Assembly: GCF_020184175.1 (NCBI RefSeq)
Contig: NC_065531.1
Span: 39,639,213 to 39,703,212 of the forward strand
DNA: 64,000 bases
Direction: 5' to 3'
Origin: Aphis gossypii
Lineage: Eukaryota; Arthropoda; Insecta; Hemiptera; Aphididae
Part shown: piece by piece, positions 41,401 through 54,546 of the stretch
Numbering within the stretch: position 1 is the first letter of the stretch
Layout of the letters: each line of letters begins with the position of its first letter
The notes under the pieces: generated by a model
Told to the model about the DNA's origin: nothing
The model's input: only the letters and a program-made list of their open reading frames with translations
Databases searched by the model: none
Position numbers and translations under genes: made by a program

Positions 41401-42440
41401 CATAGCACCGAATAATAACGGCTCATAACAAACAAATGAAAAAACATGAAAACTGGCATTAACAGGTTATTATTTTTAATTCGTAATAATTTTTAAAAAC
41501 GTTTTTTCGTCAACATTCACAACGATATTATAGTCGATATAGAAAGCGTGATGGATATTGACATTAGCGCAGGCACAAAGGCAAACAGCGACAAACGCGT
41601 ATTACTAGTACCAACATTACTATTTAGTATTTAAACTCATTCAGCATATTTAAGTGGAGATTATTTGAACATGCGTTAAAAACAGGCCAATATAATATAA
41701 TATCTATAATATTATTACTATATCACATTGTGTTTTATTATATTAATTATAATAAGTTGAGATTACTGAAAAACTAAGTTTTAAACGTACTATGATTTTA
41801 AATTAATATACGACAAATTTGCATCGGGTTAACAGATTTGTCCATAGTATAATGTGTGTTTGAGTATTGTAGTTTTAAAAAATAAAGTACCAACATGTAA
41901 AAAAGCAAGGATTAATAATCCTGAAAAGAGGCGTTAAAAATTGTTTCAAAAAATATGTAATAATTAAAAACATATATTTTGTTTTAACTTAAAATAATTT
42001 ACTAACTAAAACTAAACTAACTATTAACTAAAATAAATTAAAACACACATTAAGCGAATTGATATATCAATTCAAATGTGTTTTAAAATTTTCACTTAAT
42101 TTCCTATCTTTCATATTGATATAAAACAAAGCATACAATATTAAATAAACATCATATTATTATATACACGTTACGACCGATTTGAGCTATCGTACACATT
42201 AAACATACAAATACAACACATTAGCATATTTTCAAATATTTAAAATAAATATAGAACACATTTCATGAAAAACAAAAAAGTGAAAAGGCAAATAATATGA
42301 TTTGAAAGTATGAATTGAATTTATAAGCAGCTCCACATTACAACAATAAAAATAAAAGCAAATGTCTATTCAACATCCAAACTCTTAACTACTAATTAGT
42401 CACTACCAAATACCTACCTATATAACAAAAATAATATTAT
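41401..42440. other. A+T-rich non-coding DNA
   Basis: No gene, RNA or mobile element recognised. Confidence 0.65.
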
Positions 42441-42960
42441 AATCAACATTATTCAACGCGGGTTCGTGTCGAAATGTTAAACTCTCGCACGTTCATCCGG
42501 TATCGCGATGTACAACTCGACGTACGGATTTTTATTTACTTAGTGAATAAACGTTTAAAAATATATTTTGAACACAAACCATTATTTTTTTAATATTTGC
42601 ATCGCGTCGTCGTCGTACACGCGCATATAGGAACAGAGTGCCGACATCGAATTATATTTTTATAGTAGCTTGTACCTATATGCATAATATAGTGTAATAT
42701 ATAATATTATTATGTACATGATGTATAATATGTACGTATAATGTATATTGTATATACCCATGTACACTTGTGCGGCGGCACTCGTCTCGTAATAATTTGT
42801 CGTCTCAGCTATAGTACTCGCGCCGTTCCGTCCGTGGGCGAAGTTCCACTTGTCAATTGAAACAAATACGGTCAAATTCATCAATGCGATCGTTATATAC
42901 ATAAGTCGTAAATGTATTGTACTTAAATTGACTTTCCGTGTAGGTTTCGGACGAATTCAA
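42441..42960. other. GC/CpG-richer patch
   Basis: CpG-rich at 42.45-42.53, 42.60-42.65 and 42.77-42.85 kb. A minus-strand frame (42902-42660, extending open to about 42958) has a mixed, protein-like first half and a Tyr/Ile-rich tail. No acceptor was found, so it is left as non-coding. Confidence 0.45.
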
Positions 42961-45900
42961 AAAAATTTTCTGCGTTCGTCGTCAACATTATAAAAGATAA
43001 GACTTTTGTACCTAAAATATACTCTTAAAAGGCATTCTACTTATACTTTTAAAATACTCGAATACGTATTTTAAATACTTTTTTTGTAAAATACAAGCAT
43101 AAGTTTTGGCTAATTGTTAATTTTTACATATATCTATTATAGTTTTGAGAAAGTTGACACTCATTGACAACACGTTCATCTGTGAAATTTTACTGAAATA
43201 ATTCGATGCACTAATTTTTTTTTAAGACTATTGTGAACAGCGGTAGATTGGGAAGTATACTCAGCCCATATTAGGTAAGGTACTGACAAGTATCCGACAA
43301 ATCCGACAACAATATAACAATAAACAGCCCAAACCCATTTTAAAACATGTTTTTACAGACTTTTTATCTATTGATTTAACAAAGATATATTTTTTACGGA
43401 TACATCTAGATTCTAGAAGCACTTTTAAAAATGCACTAAATGCCTCTTAGCGATTACAACAGTGATTAAAGATCAAATCACGAGTACAAACCATGGGTAT
43501 ACTTACCCAAAATGTTAATCTTTATATTTTGTTTACGAACAGTAACTTATAATATTAATAAATAAGAATTATAATATTTAAAGAAATAAATAATTATAAA
43601 ACAGGTAATATCTATATTCTATACTACATATACAGACATACAGTATATACTATATACACATACGAATATATTAATATTAAGTACCTATATGTATATACCT
43701 ATTAATATACTTAGACAATTATAGACATATATTAATTCTGGTACATATTTTTATCAGACACTTTATCACAAATTTATTATTGTTTATTCAAAAATTTTAT
43801 CATGAGCTCATAGTATTACTTATACAGTTATACTTACTTTCATATATTTAATTACAAATGCCACTATGGGTACTATGGCACTATATCACATAGAAGTATC
43901 TAGGTAAAACTCAGTACACATACTGATATACATGGTCATCTATTGATTTTATAATAGATTAATTGGAAATACGACCTTATAAAGTGATAAACACTTCATA
44001 GTACTCACTATATCCACAATCAAAATATTTTATTAAATGCGTGACCTATATATACTCGGCCAAACTTTCAACTAATGAAAACGAATTAATGTACAGTGAA
44101 ACTTCTATTTAACAAAGTCTCATGGGGAACAAAAAACATTCGTATTATAGACGAATTCGTTAAATAGAATTAACGCATGATTATCAATGAAGGTCGTGAT
44201 TCTCAAAAATAATTCGTTAAATAGAAAATTTCGTTGTACATGGAAGTTTTGCTGCATTGTAATTTTTAAGGTTTGAAATTTATCGCTTGCAAGTAGTTAT
44301 TAACAAATATCTTTTTAAAGGATCTCTATTCTAGTATAAAATATATTTTATATCAGAATAATTTTTTCATTGAGTTGAATAAATCTATGCATTGAAAATA
44401 CTTTTCAACGTAGGTACGTGTATTTATAATTGTATATGCGGCTTATACATTTAAAAAGTATCTAAGACCACTCATCGTATACGAATATTATATGTATATA
44501 TGTTGTACATATACGACGGTAAATCTAAATTTTATAAACTATAATATGCTATGCTGTACTATACATAACAATATAGGCTCTCTGCGGGGAAGCAGTCCGT
44601 TTGGTATTTTTTTACCATTCGGCTGATTTTCATATAGTAACAGTACTATACATATACAATAATATGCAGTATACTGTATACAGTACACCTATTTTAATAT
44701 ATGTAAATAAAATAAACATAAATAATACTGAGCATTTTATATAATTTCTTATATATATACACCATACTTACATAATAAAATCATCAGCAGTTTGGAGAAA
44801 CAATAAACTTAGTTTCAAAAATGTCTAAACATTCGACCTCTGTATAATTTAATATTTTTATACCTACTATTGCAAAAACGAAATGCTAAATAGACAATAA
44901 ATCGCCTTTTTGCAAAAAAAATACAATATAGCTTGCGACATTTACACAATAATAATTATAATTTATAATATCGCTTACAAATGATATCATTCAGACATCG
45001 TGGTGTAGGTACCTACATAATATAATATTATGTTTGTCCTGACATACGATACATCGTGATGTGGATAGGTATACGCGGATCGTATGCACACGGTTGTAAT
45101 AATTTTATGCTGCAACAACTGCAGTGATATTGTCATAGGTGGGTATATTATTATAATATATATGATATTCAGTAAAAGCCATCTGCAAAATACGCTTATA
45201 GGTTGTGATTGTATCGAGCACGATGTGATCATAATATTTACAACTATTGAAGTATTACGCGATTGTGGCCGTAAATATGCCTGTCGGTCGCTATATATTG
45301 TACAGGAAATTCCGACGTTACGGCGATATGCGTAGACATTATATAGCAAACTTTCAAAGGTCGCGCGGAAAACGAAGTCGTACAAAATAAGTCTGGTTTT
45401 GTCATCAAGCGTCTCGGGTGCGCACTGATGTAATGTTGCTCAATAATATTATAAATACTTATAAGTTATAACTCATAAGAAATACAATAATATTATAATA
45501 TACAGGGATATGTATTATATAATATATATTACTGATGGTTGAATAGGTTAAAAAATAATATTTTCCTAATAACATATGACGTGTAGTGCACTACGTGGAA
45601 TTGACAATCGAACGGTCGAAAATAGAGTCTTGGGTGGTATGTATTTGATAATGTACATATATATTCAAAAGCACGTACTCGGGGTAGTCGGGTTCAGTAT
45701 AGTGTAATTATGGGGAAGGGGACTTGGGTGTCGTACCCCTCTCCCCCAACTTTTTTTTTTAAACTGACATGGCACATTTTTGTACTTATTTATAACACTA
45801 CTATAAACATATTTTATAGAAATAGTATTATCCTATTATGGCACAAAAATTAAACATTGGACACTGAGCGGTCGAATCGAACAATGCATATCAGCAACGT

Positions 45901-46100
45901 AGTATAACTTTATCAATATTATGCAAGTAAATATTCAAATAATGTGTAATTATTTGTTTCCACGTGCGCGATGTGCATATGCATGTATTTAAATTATCAA
46001 TATCACAATAGTACCTAGTAATGAGAGGTGATTATAGTTATAATGCTTACCTATATAATAACAATTTTTTGGAGGTAAATGGGTACAATTTTAAACAATT
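42961..46100. other. A+T-rich non-coding DNA
   Basis: Contains the MITE at 44094-44254. A 132-codon minus-strand frame at 45385-44987 is the longest in the window but has no domain and is of chance length. A GGGGAAGGGGAC to CCCCTCTCCCCC patch lies at 45.71-45.75 kb. Confidence 0.6.
44094..44254. mobile_element. pogo/Tc1-mariner-like MITE (161 bp)
   Basis: The left end reads CAGTGAAACTTCTATTTAAC and the right end in reverse reads CAGCAAAACTTCCATGTAC, an imperfect inverted pair. The CAGTGAAACYTC start is familiar from pogo/Tigger-type MITEs, which duplicate a TA. Here the left flank is TA (44092-44093) but the right is CA, so the duplication has mutated. The word GTTAAATAGAA occurs twice as a direct repeat inside (44159-44169 and 44216-44226) and once inverted in the left end (44103-44113). 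There is no open frame. The family is judged from the ends only. Confidence 0.6.
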
Positions 46101-46529
46101 TTACCTCTTCCACAAACATAATCAAATTACTCCACTAATTAGGGTAGGCCGTTAACTATAATTTTAGGTTTACACGGTGCACCGCGCACCTATCAATAAA
46201 TACACCCTGTGTCCCTGTCGATAATGTCTATGCACGTTTATGCGATGATTATTTATTTAAGAGTTTTTTCAAATTATTGTGGACACGCTGCAGTAGCGCA
46301 TATTTATAAACGCAGAATATCATCGTAAAATTTCAAAGACTTAATTTGACCAAAGACGAGGTAATCGTTCGTGGTTATCAGTTCAGTACCAGGAACAAAA
46401 AATTATTCATTACAAGTATTTTATTGAAAGATATTGGCGATTTATATTACGTTTCGTAATAGTTTGTAATTCTAATTCGTAAACAAGTTATAATAAATAA
46501 TTCGCCGCGGAGTGCCGGCACTGACTCAC

Positions 46530-46636
46530 CTCTTTGCAACTACATTGATTCTTCGAAATTTTTTTAATTCTTTCGTCGTCATTCGTAGTTGCAGTCTCCC
46601 ATCAGATGAATTTTGTCGGCTGTTTTTTTTTTTCAT
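46530..46636 (-). CDS. Candidate first coding exon, product unknown
   Basis: On the minus strand an ATG at 46636-46634 opens a frame of 35 codons plus two bases, ending exactly at GAG|GTGAGT (donor GT at 46529-46528), close to the consensus animal 5' splice site. An in-frame TAG lies about 60 bases upstream of the ATG, so the frame does not extend further 5'. A second in-frame ATG is at 46582. The peptide is very basic, with a Lys run near its start and KELKKFRR near its end. I do not recognise the family. It sits in a GC-rich island with a TATA-like site about 100 bases upstream of the ATG. No matching second exon could be identified in the A+T-rich DNA downstream, so the gene, if real, continues through a long intron or the signal is chance. 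Confidence 0.25.
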
Positions 46637-46738
46637 GACTTTTTCACCGTTCGTCGGTAGGTACCGACGCCAATTCTTTATTTTTTTCTCCCTCTACTCC
46701 TTCGGCGCAAAGCCCAGAAGTCGTCGGGGCACCGACAG

Positions 46739-46746
46739 TATATATA
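46739..46746 (-). promoter_or_regulatory. TATA-like site upstream of candidate exon
   Basis: TATATATA lies in the middle of a GC-rich island, about 100 bases 5' of the candidate minus-strand ATG at 46636. TATA words are common in this A+T-rich genome, so its value comes only from its position in an otherwise GC-rich stretch. No clear initiator was seen. Confidence 0.2.
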
Positions 46747-47263
46747 GAGGTATAGTCGTACCGCAAAGATGATTTTTCGATCGGTCTCTGCAGTCATATT
46801 GCTATTTATTCAAGAGAGAGACAGAGAATTTGATACGGCGGCGGTAAAACGAAACGAATAATTAAATTTAAAAAAAAAAAAACAATATAAATACCATTCG
46901 AGTGAAACCGGTATACTATAGGTACGTGTACTCCTGCGCGGGCGGCCGACAGATGGCTCTGCGCATTACAGGTACGACCGTGTAGAGACGATACGCGTTC
47001 TTCTCTTTTACCCGTGCACCAAAACAATTTAAATAAACACAATATTTTATGGCGATAAATTGCGTTCTTATCAAGACGACCGGACAGGTACCCAAGTCTC
47101 TCACTCGGCTCAGCCATACCCGCGAACAATTGTTAGCGATCGCTAATCAAAACACGCCATGTAAAAACCACTCCAGCAATGCGGTTGCACACGATTTCGA
47201 AAATCGTATAAATACGCGAGTGGATCGAGAAGATCTCTGTTAGTTTGATTTTTAACTAAATAG

Positions 47264-47431
47264 CAGTGGTGTAGATACAATTTTTTTCTGGGGGGTTTAT
47301 AATATGTTTATGATACAAATTACGAGTTATTAGAACTTCGTTTTTATTTTTTTCTAACCATTAAATAAAATATTTTGGGTTATTTTTTGGGGGGGGGAAC
47401 CCCTTACACCATCCCCGTAAATATGCCACTG
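47264..47431. mobile_element. hAT-type MITE (168 bp)
   Basis: A short non-autonomous element bounded by perfect 8-bp direct repeats CTAAATAG (47256-47263 and 47432-47439), the hallmark of hAT insertion. The terminal inverted repeats are imperfect: the left end reads CAGTGGTGTAGATAC and the right end in reverse reads CAGTGGCATATTTAC. The CAGTGG start is a common hAT-end motif. The interior has no open frame and contains G- and C-rich tracts (a nine-G run near 47390), as in many hAT MITEs. It sits just downstream of the GC-rich island at 46.1-47.25 kb. Confidence 0.88.
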
Positions 47432-47628
47432 CTAAATAGCGTATAAACTTAAAATCATTATGCTTTTTCATTAACTTTTAAATAAGAAAGCTATCCCTGA
47501 AATAGCATAATATTTATTTTAACGGTAAGATATTATCCCAACAGGCCTCGTGAACCCCCCTATATCTACCCTTTTAAATCATAGAATAGATATACATATC
47601 ATGATGTTACGCCATAGCCACTCAGTTT

Positions 47629-47716
47629 CAGTAGCGACTTGACACGTGCCATTTTTTTTAATTCCACGGACCACTGCAGGTGACAAGATACCTCCCTTAC
47701 CGTGTATCCGTCACTG
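47629..47716. mobile_element. Possible hAT-like end pair (decayed)
   Basis: The right edge in reverse reads CAGTGACGGATACACGG, like a hAT MITE terminus, and a weaker partner CAGTAGCGACTTGACACG starts at 47629. The flanking 8-mers CTCAGTTT and CTAACTGC agree at only four positions. It lies 200 bp from the clear hAT MITE at 47.26-47.43 kb. It may be an older insertion or a single orphan end. Confidence 0.28.
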
Positions 47717-50700
47717 CTAACTGCCCCCAAAAAAATCATGGATTAAAATATTGAACAAAAAAATTGTCGTATCAAGCATTATAAAATGTAGTACGGAATT
47801 ATAAAAATTAAATAAAAAGGCTATTTCTTATTTTAATGTTTAATTCGAAAATGATCACTAGAGTAGAGTAAATTTGCGATGGGGTAAAAATACCTATGAT
47901 GTACGGGTTCTGTCTCGATGTCGTCTCGATTTCTATATCGTATATTACCGCATTATCAAATGCCTATTTAATACGATATAATATGGTAAAAATGTAAAAA
48001 TATCAATTACACATATTTTACACAACGTGCACAACAGTGATAAGATCTGAGGAAAATACCTAATTATTGGATAGACGAGGAGAATTGTAACCATGTACCT
48101 TATAACGACAACCACGCGGAATGTTATCGAGAGACAATAATATTTTATTATTAAGGTAGGGTATCGAAGAAACTAGAAAATATGTATCATGACTTGTATG
48201 ATATATCTGTCTTAATGTACCTCCTATCACATATCATTTCTTATATATAGCGTTCACTGTTCATTTATAATTATAAATATCAAAAATCGAAATTATTACT
48301 TAGCACTATAAAAAGCAATGCACTATTACAACTCTTATATTTTTATATTTAACAAAATAATAGCTTTATTTAACTAATCGTATAATATTTATTTTACCGT
48401 AGGTAGTAGATCATCTGCTACACTAATGCCAATCATTTAAGTTCAAAAATAATCACACTGGCATGGGTAACTAATAGCTATACGGTTCTAAATAGTATTA
48501 ATAACTGTTACATAAATGCATGCGTGCATTTATATTTTAAAACAATATTGCGTATTAATAGGCCAAGGAAACTCAAACTTGTATACAGTTTAATAATTAT
48601 GCCTTTAAGCACATTTGTTCTCTAAAGTATTTAAGTTCACTTATTTAAACCATACACTGTGCATAATTACGAACAACTAATTTGCAAGTGTGTTATGAAA
48701 ACAAACAGAGCACACTTGATGTAAAAATAATTGTTTTTACATTTCTATTATAGTAATTAAATTAATATAAAACATTCGTTTATAAAAGTTTCATAACTGT
48801 TCGTACATTTTATTTAAAATTACACGGTTTAATGCGTTAGGTAGTATTTTAAATTTTTATCAAATAAATCAAATTTATGTTTTATTTTTTTTTTTATTTA
48901 TACAATGGAATACAGTTGTTCGTATGTATTGTCTCGATAAATAATAAAAATTGTATGAATTAGTAAAACTGGTAGTCTACATAAAAATACATATATATAG
49001 GAATTGAGGAATTCGAACCTATTCGATTTCCTTTAAAGTTATCATAAATATAATAAAATAGACAATAGATGTTCGTAAAAATATTTATCAATATCCTATA
49101 CATTTTTAAATTTGTTAAGCACCTCAATAATTGTTAACCTTGACAATATGTGCTGCATTTGATCAAACCTCTCTTCACTCGAATGTTATGTACAAGTACA
49201 ACACTTCGATTTAATTGAAAATCCGTGAGAAATATAATACTCATTAAATAAAAAGTGGCCACATAACTAGTCTCGGTGCAAGAGTTTTGTGTCTTATAAG
49301 TTATTATTATTTTAAATTTGAAAACTAATATGATGGTCTATTAACCATACTGATCGATTCCAAAATTACTACTTAGTCTGATGTTTTATACGACGGACGT
49401 GGTGCCCGTTCAGTTAAATTTCCAATCGAGAGTAGATCGGACTATCGGAGAACTATAATAATATACTATCCATTATATAAATATGTATATCTATATGAGA
49501 ACATTTGCAGAGTATAACCAAACGCTTGAATGTCGCTAACTACGTGTTCACTGACAAAAACTTAAATAACACGCGTAGTTTTATATTCTTATATTATCGT
49601 TTATCATGATATCCGATGTCGTAAACATCTTCGCTATTTCCACTCGGGCTTATACTACTCATCTAAACTAAAATGCCGATATCGTACGGTCCATAATAAT
49701 TTAAATAGTAACGCTGGCGCAGTGCGTCGACACTCGTCATTTAATTAGCTACATTATATTATTTCGTATTAGTATAGACACTGTAAATAATAATTAACTT
49801 TCGATACGAACATTATACATATGCATCTATATTATAGTCGTATTATAATAATGAATTGTGTACAGTATATTTTAGTCTTTCACTATATATCAATTATACA
49901 TCTTTGTTCGATTCACATTATTGTGCTCTTTCGGCGGACAACTATAATAGACAAAGAATATTATCTTCAATATATATTATACATTTTTAAATCGTGTACA
50001 ATAATGTTAATGCATTACACCACACCCGTACATTGTACATCGCACGTACCTCGGTGTGTTAAATAAAAAAATTATGTACATTAAACGGATACAATTTATA
50101 CACGACGGTGTGTTATTATACTATTATATTATTATAAAAACTCTGAACGCATGGGTGTTGTAGGCCGAGCAGTTGAAATAAAATAAAGAGCATAATTATT
50201 ATCAAAAATTATAAAATATAATTAATATTTAATGAATTAATGACAACAACAAACGATAGTCTGTAATCGGCCATTGAACTATAACATGCCATACGCATAA
50301 TATTCCTACACTTATATAAAATTAAGTTAACACATTTTATATTTTGTAAATATAAAACTATTGAACTTCAGATCATTTTTGTTTTAATTATACTCAGACA
50401 ATATAGTATATATACATCGGTTATATCATTTAACAATTTTCTTTTGTGTATATTTATTCAGTCGTTCAAACATAAATTTCAAGTTTGTATTTCTGTGTTG
50501 ACTACAATATGATGACTGTTCAACGACGGAATAAGATTAAAAAAATATTAACGCGACGATTGGGTAATAACTATTATAGTTTATACTTAGGACACGTGCA
50601 ACAATGTTTTTGCGAAGTAAAACTAAATGTATAATTTGATATCTTGATAGTTGAGACACAAAAAAAAAATTAAATGAACCCACAAAAGTTCATAAAAAAT

Positions 50701-51637
50701 ATTATAACTAAGTAAAATTAAAATTTTAAGAAACATTTACTTTACGATGATATGAATTGTATAATAATTAAAAATTATAGTTAAATTTATAAAACAATAT
50801 TTGGTGTTAATCTGTAACAACAGCCAACAATCAAACAAAAATTGTTATCTTAATCTGAAAGTATTAAAATGTACGTTAACCTGTGACAACACTAACCTAC
50901 TTTTTTAATTACAAATTATATTACCATTAATAATTCAAGTATTTAGTATTAAATAGTAAATTAACACAAGATCACTAACATGTTGAAATCAAAAAACATA
51001 ATATTTTAAAGTTTTAAATTAAAAAGTAATCCAATAAATATAATCTGTATAATTTCAAATTTGTAGAATTAATGTAAGATAAAGCCCTATACGATATTAT
51101 ATTTATAATTCGTTATTTTTAAAGTTTATATGCAAGTCAAAATTAATTACAATTTTTAATTTACTAAAAAAATTATTACCTATATAATTTAAAATGATGT
51201 ATATTGTCTAAAATCCGTGCATATATTTTATGTTATAATTTGGAATTTATTTTGATTAATTGTTTTTTTCTTTCTTTTCTTCAATAATCATTAGTTTAGC
51301 TCTATATTATTACAATTATAAAACAATAATGGATTTAATTGTATTTACTATTTTATATACTTTAAATTAAATTAAATAAACATACAAACTACAAAATATA
51401 TTATAATATAGGGTTAAAGATAATTAAATAGAATGTCATTGTGTTTAATCTTAATGTGAAGTGATAATAATATTGTTTTATTATTATAGTTAGATTAATC
51501 TATTGTAATTGTGGTCTAGACAGAAAATGTTTGTATAATAATTAATATTTACTAATATAAAATATTATGTACCTCATAAACTATGCAGTTTGGTTTCCAC
51601 TTTTTCAGATATTAATTACACACCAAACTTCAAATTA
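47717..51637. other. A+T-rich non-coding DNA
   Basis: Mostly featureless, with a modest GC rise at 49.38-49.75 kb. No gene, RNA or clear mobile element. Confidence 0.65.
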
Positions 51638-51645
51638 CAAAAATT

Positions 51646-52532
51646 CGGCCCATCCGAGTTGGGTCCCGAGTCCAGGGGCTAATCCCAACCCCCAGGTAGT
51701 GTACTAATAGGGTCCTGAATTATTTTTAATATTACACTAGCTCCTAAATATTTTTTGCTACACTATAGTACTATACTAACATTTTTCTTCTCATTTTAAC
51801 AAGCTTAGGACTGTCTATGATCAATTTAGACGAAAAGACAAAATTTTTTTTTTAAATTTTTAAATTTATTCATGTAATAGTATTGGAAAGTTAGTTCAGT
51901 ACTATAGTGTAATAAAAATATTATAATAGTTACAAATATTATACAATAATAGCAATACAATTTTATTAAATTGAAAAGTAAATGAGATTTAATAAAAATA
52001 AAATAATATTTTTTTAAAAAAATCACTTTTGTGTTGGTAAAAATTTATAAGACATTAATTTTACAAAATCGAATTGATTTATTATTTCTGAAATTTTATT
52101 AGTCATATTGTTAGTCTTTTTTTATTATGAATATCCCAATAGTAATATTATGTACATAGGTACTTTTTATTTACTTTTCAATTTAATAAAATTGTATTAA
52201 TATTATTGTATCATATTTTCAATTGTTAAAATATTTTTATTACACTATACTAACTTTCCAATACAATTATAAAAAAATATTATAAAAATTATACAATTAT
52301 TAAAAAATGTAGACTTGTGGTCTAAATAGACTATATAGACACTAGACAGCTCTAAGTCCGTTAAAATGGGAAGAAAAATGTTAGTATAGTGTAGTACCTA
52401 CTTACCAAAAAATATTCAAGAACTAGTGTTATACCTAAAATAATTCAGGACCCAAGTAGTGTAGTACCTATAAAAATCAGAGACCGAACTAGTGTAGTAA
52501 TTTTAAATTCGAGACCCAACACGGATGCAGCC
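51646..52532. mobile_element. Foldback / long-TIR DNA transposon (hAT-like, non-autonomous)
   Basis: An 887-bp element whose two ends are long inverted copies of each other. The left arm starts with CATCCGAGTTGGGTC shortly inside the end; the right arm, read in reverse, has CATCCGTGTTGGGTC. Matching continues inward for about 340-370 bp, for example the segment ACTAACATTTTTCTTC present in both arms, leaving a centre of roughly 150 bp. The element is flanked by direct copies of CAAAAATT (51638-51645 and 52533-52540), an 8-bp target duplication of the kind hAT transposases make. If the last C belongs to the element, the duplication is 7 bp. The right arm carries four copies of a TAGTGTAGTA-like word at 52387, 52424, 52457 and 52490, spaced 37, 33 and 33 bp, a pattern typical of subterminal transposase-binding sites. 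There is no transposase frame, so it is non-autonomous. The superfamily rests on the duplication length and is tentative. Confidence 0.85.
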
Positions 52533-54517
52533 CAAAAATTTTACGATACTTGACCATTATATTATATGGTTACTATTGACAACACATTAACGCATATCTA
52601 TTATATTTAATTAATTCATCACTTATCGTATCAAATGTTTAATTGACAATCGGTACGATCGTTCAGTACAAAGCAACGAAGTTGATACTATATCGTATAA
52701 TTATTTCCATAGTAGTATTATTAATTACGAAAATTGAAAAAAATACAAACTATTTTTTGTTCATTTGTGACAAATTATTAAATCAAAATAATGGAAGTGA
52801 AAAAAAAGTTACTGACTCGTTCCCAACGTTTAGTTTATATTTAAATATTACAATATAAGTACTCACTTGTCCTACAAAATTTAAACACTGATGTCACGTC
52901 GTTCAGCGTAGTACTAATAACATATGACGGGAAATTGAGCAATATCAAAATAAAAAAAATATTAAAAATCATATAACTGACGGTCGAGATAAAATAAAAA
53001 AAAAATAGACTTAACACTTAACGTACCATGTAGATGTATAGTGTATGTTGACGTCATATTATACAATATATGACTTGGGATTTTATAAAAAGACATTTTC
53101 TCCGATTTTAAGAACCCCTTCAGCCTCCGTGCTATCCTTCCATGAAAAATCATAATATATACAGTAAACACACTGATTAGTTATTTAAGACCAAATGTTG
53201 CTATTATAATACACCACTGAATATTATGAATATAGTAATTGTAAACTGAGTAGTGAGTACCATACAATAAAAGTTATTATAGGTTTACTTGCTACACGGA
53301 ATTATGATAGTAGGTACAACCTAAACTAACCAATTCGAAATTTCGAAATATATTATACCAAAGTAAAACACGTAATATTTATTTAAGATAATATTGGTGT
53401 ATGCCTAAGACCTCTAGTATTTAATACATTATGTACGTTTCAAAATGATTATTTTTACAACGACACCATATCTATATTTTGTATGTATTTTTTTTTTTCA
53501 AAATTATTATCAATCAATAACTAACAATAGAGATACCTGCCAACAATACGATCTCGTAATGTTAAACATTGAAATAATAAGAGAATTTTCACAATAAAAG
53601 ACGAATTATTTGAATTTTGACAATAGACCCATACCATTTTTCTATTACACATAATCGATCTATATATTATTTTATACTCCTAGATACTATTAAATACAAC
53701 ATTATGATACAGACATCACTATAATGTACAATTTATAAAATTTATATCGTACGATGTAGATTATTTAGCGAATTACGTGTTAAAAGTTGTATAGATAATA
53801 TGTAATAAGTATAATATATTCACGTCATCTAGGGTTGAACTTTGTACCAAGCCGATAAAAGATTTTAGATTCAACGTTTTTATGACCACGCGTTCCACGC
53901 GAGACAATGCCTAAAACTTTTAATTTTAGGTTTAAAGCGTCTATTATACAAATTACAAATAAAACATAACTTGATAAACTACTAAACATTATTAACATTT
54001 ATATTATTACATTACAAATTTATGCATCTGAAATTTTCTAAAACAATATTTCCCAAATATTTATTAAAGTTAATTGACTATATAAAAATTATTTAAAGAA
54101 CAAGTACGATGATCCACACTGTAGGTGTAATATATGATGCTGATAACCCTCCAAAATACGAACATGATAATAATCCATGTTCTAGCCTGTGAACGAACAA
54201 CATTGCGATTAATGATTAAACCATTATACCTAATTATATATTGTACTATGATACATCCAAAACACAGCAAATTACGTATTATAATTTAAGTCCTTAGACT
54301 TTGGTATTTTGCACAAGTACTGTTTGGTATATTTCTCTTGAATTACAATTTAACAAATTGTTGTCGAGACTGGATTTGTTTTCTATTTAAATATTGACAG
54401 TGGACCATATATAGAGAAAAATGAAAAAATAAAAATAATTCATTAAATTGGCGACGGTAGGATGATTTTTATTTGGGTTGGGCAAACAAGGAACCACAAC
54501 CAAAGGTGATAAGGTTA

Positions 54518-54546
54518 AATATATATATATAATATATATATATATA
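54518..54546. repeat. (AT)n microsatellite, interrupted
   Basis: Alternating AT for about 29 bases with one phase break. Confidence 0.85.

Larger units (their letters stand above)
46101..47255. other. GC/CpG-rich island, possible minus-strand promoter
   Basis: CpG-rich from about 46.5 to 47.2 kb, with a GAGAGAGACAGAG stretch at 46813-46826. Frames are open on both strands. It holds the TATA-like site and candidate first exon annotated separately, which makes it the most gene-like part of the window. Confidence 0.5.

Noticed and set aside
42660..42902. Minus-strand frame with protein-like first half
   Set aside because: A weak donor (GG|GTATAT) is present, but no acceptor could be found and the tail is simple-sequence translation.
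44987..45385. Longest open frame in the window (132 codons, minus strand)
   Set aside because: Assuming about 70% A+T, stops fall roughly every 12-13 codons, so a longest run near 110 codons is expected over six frames of 64 kb. No domain, and the residues are those A+T-rich DNA gives.
49008..49019. Minus-strand GGTTCGAATTCC resembling a tRNA B box
   Set aside because: No A box, acceptor or anticodon arm upstream, and no T run placement.
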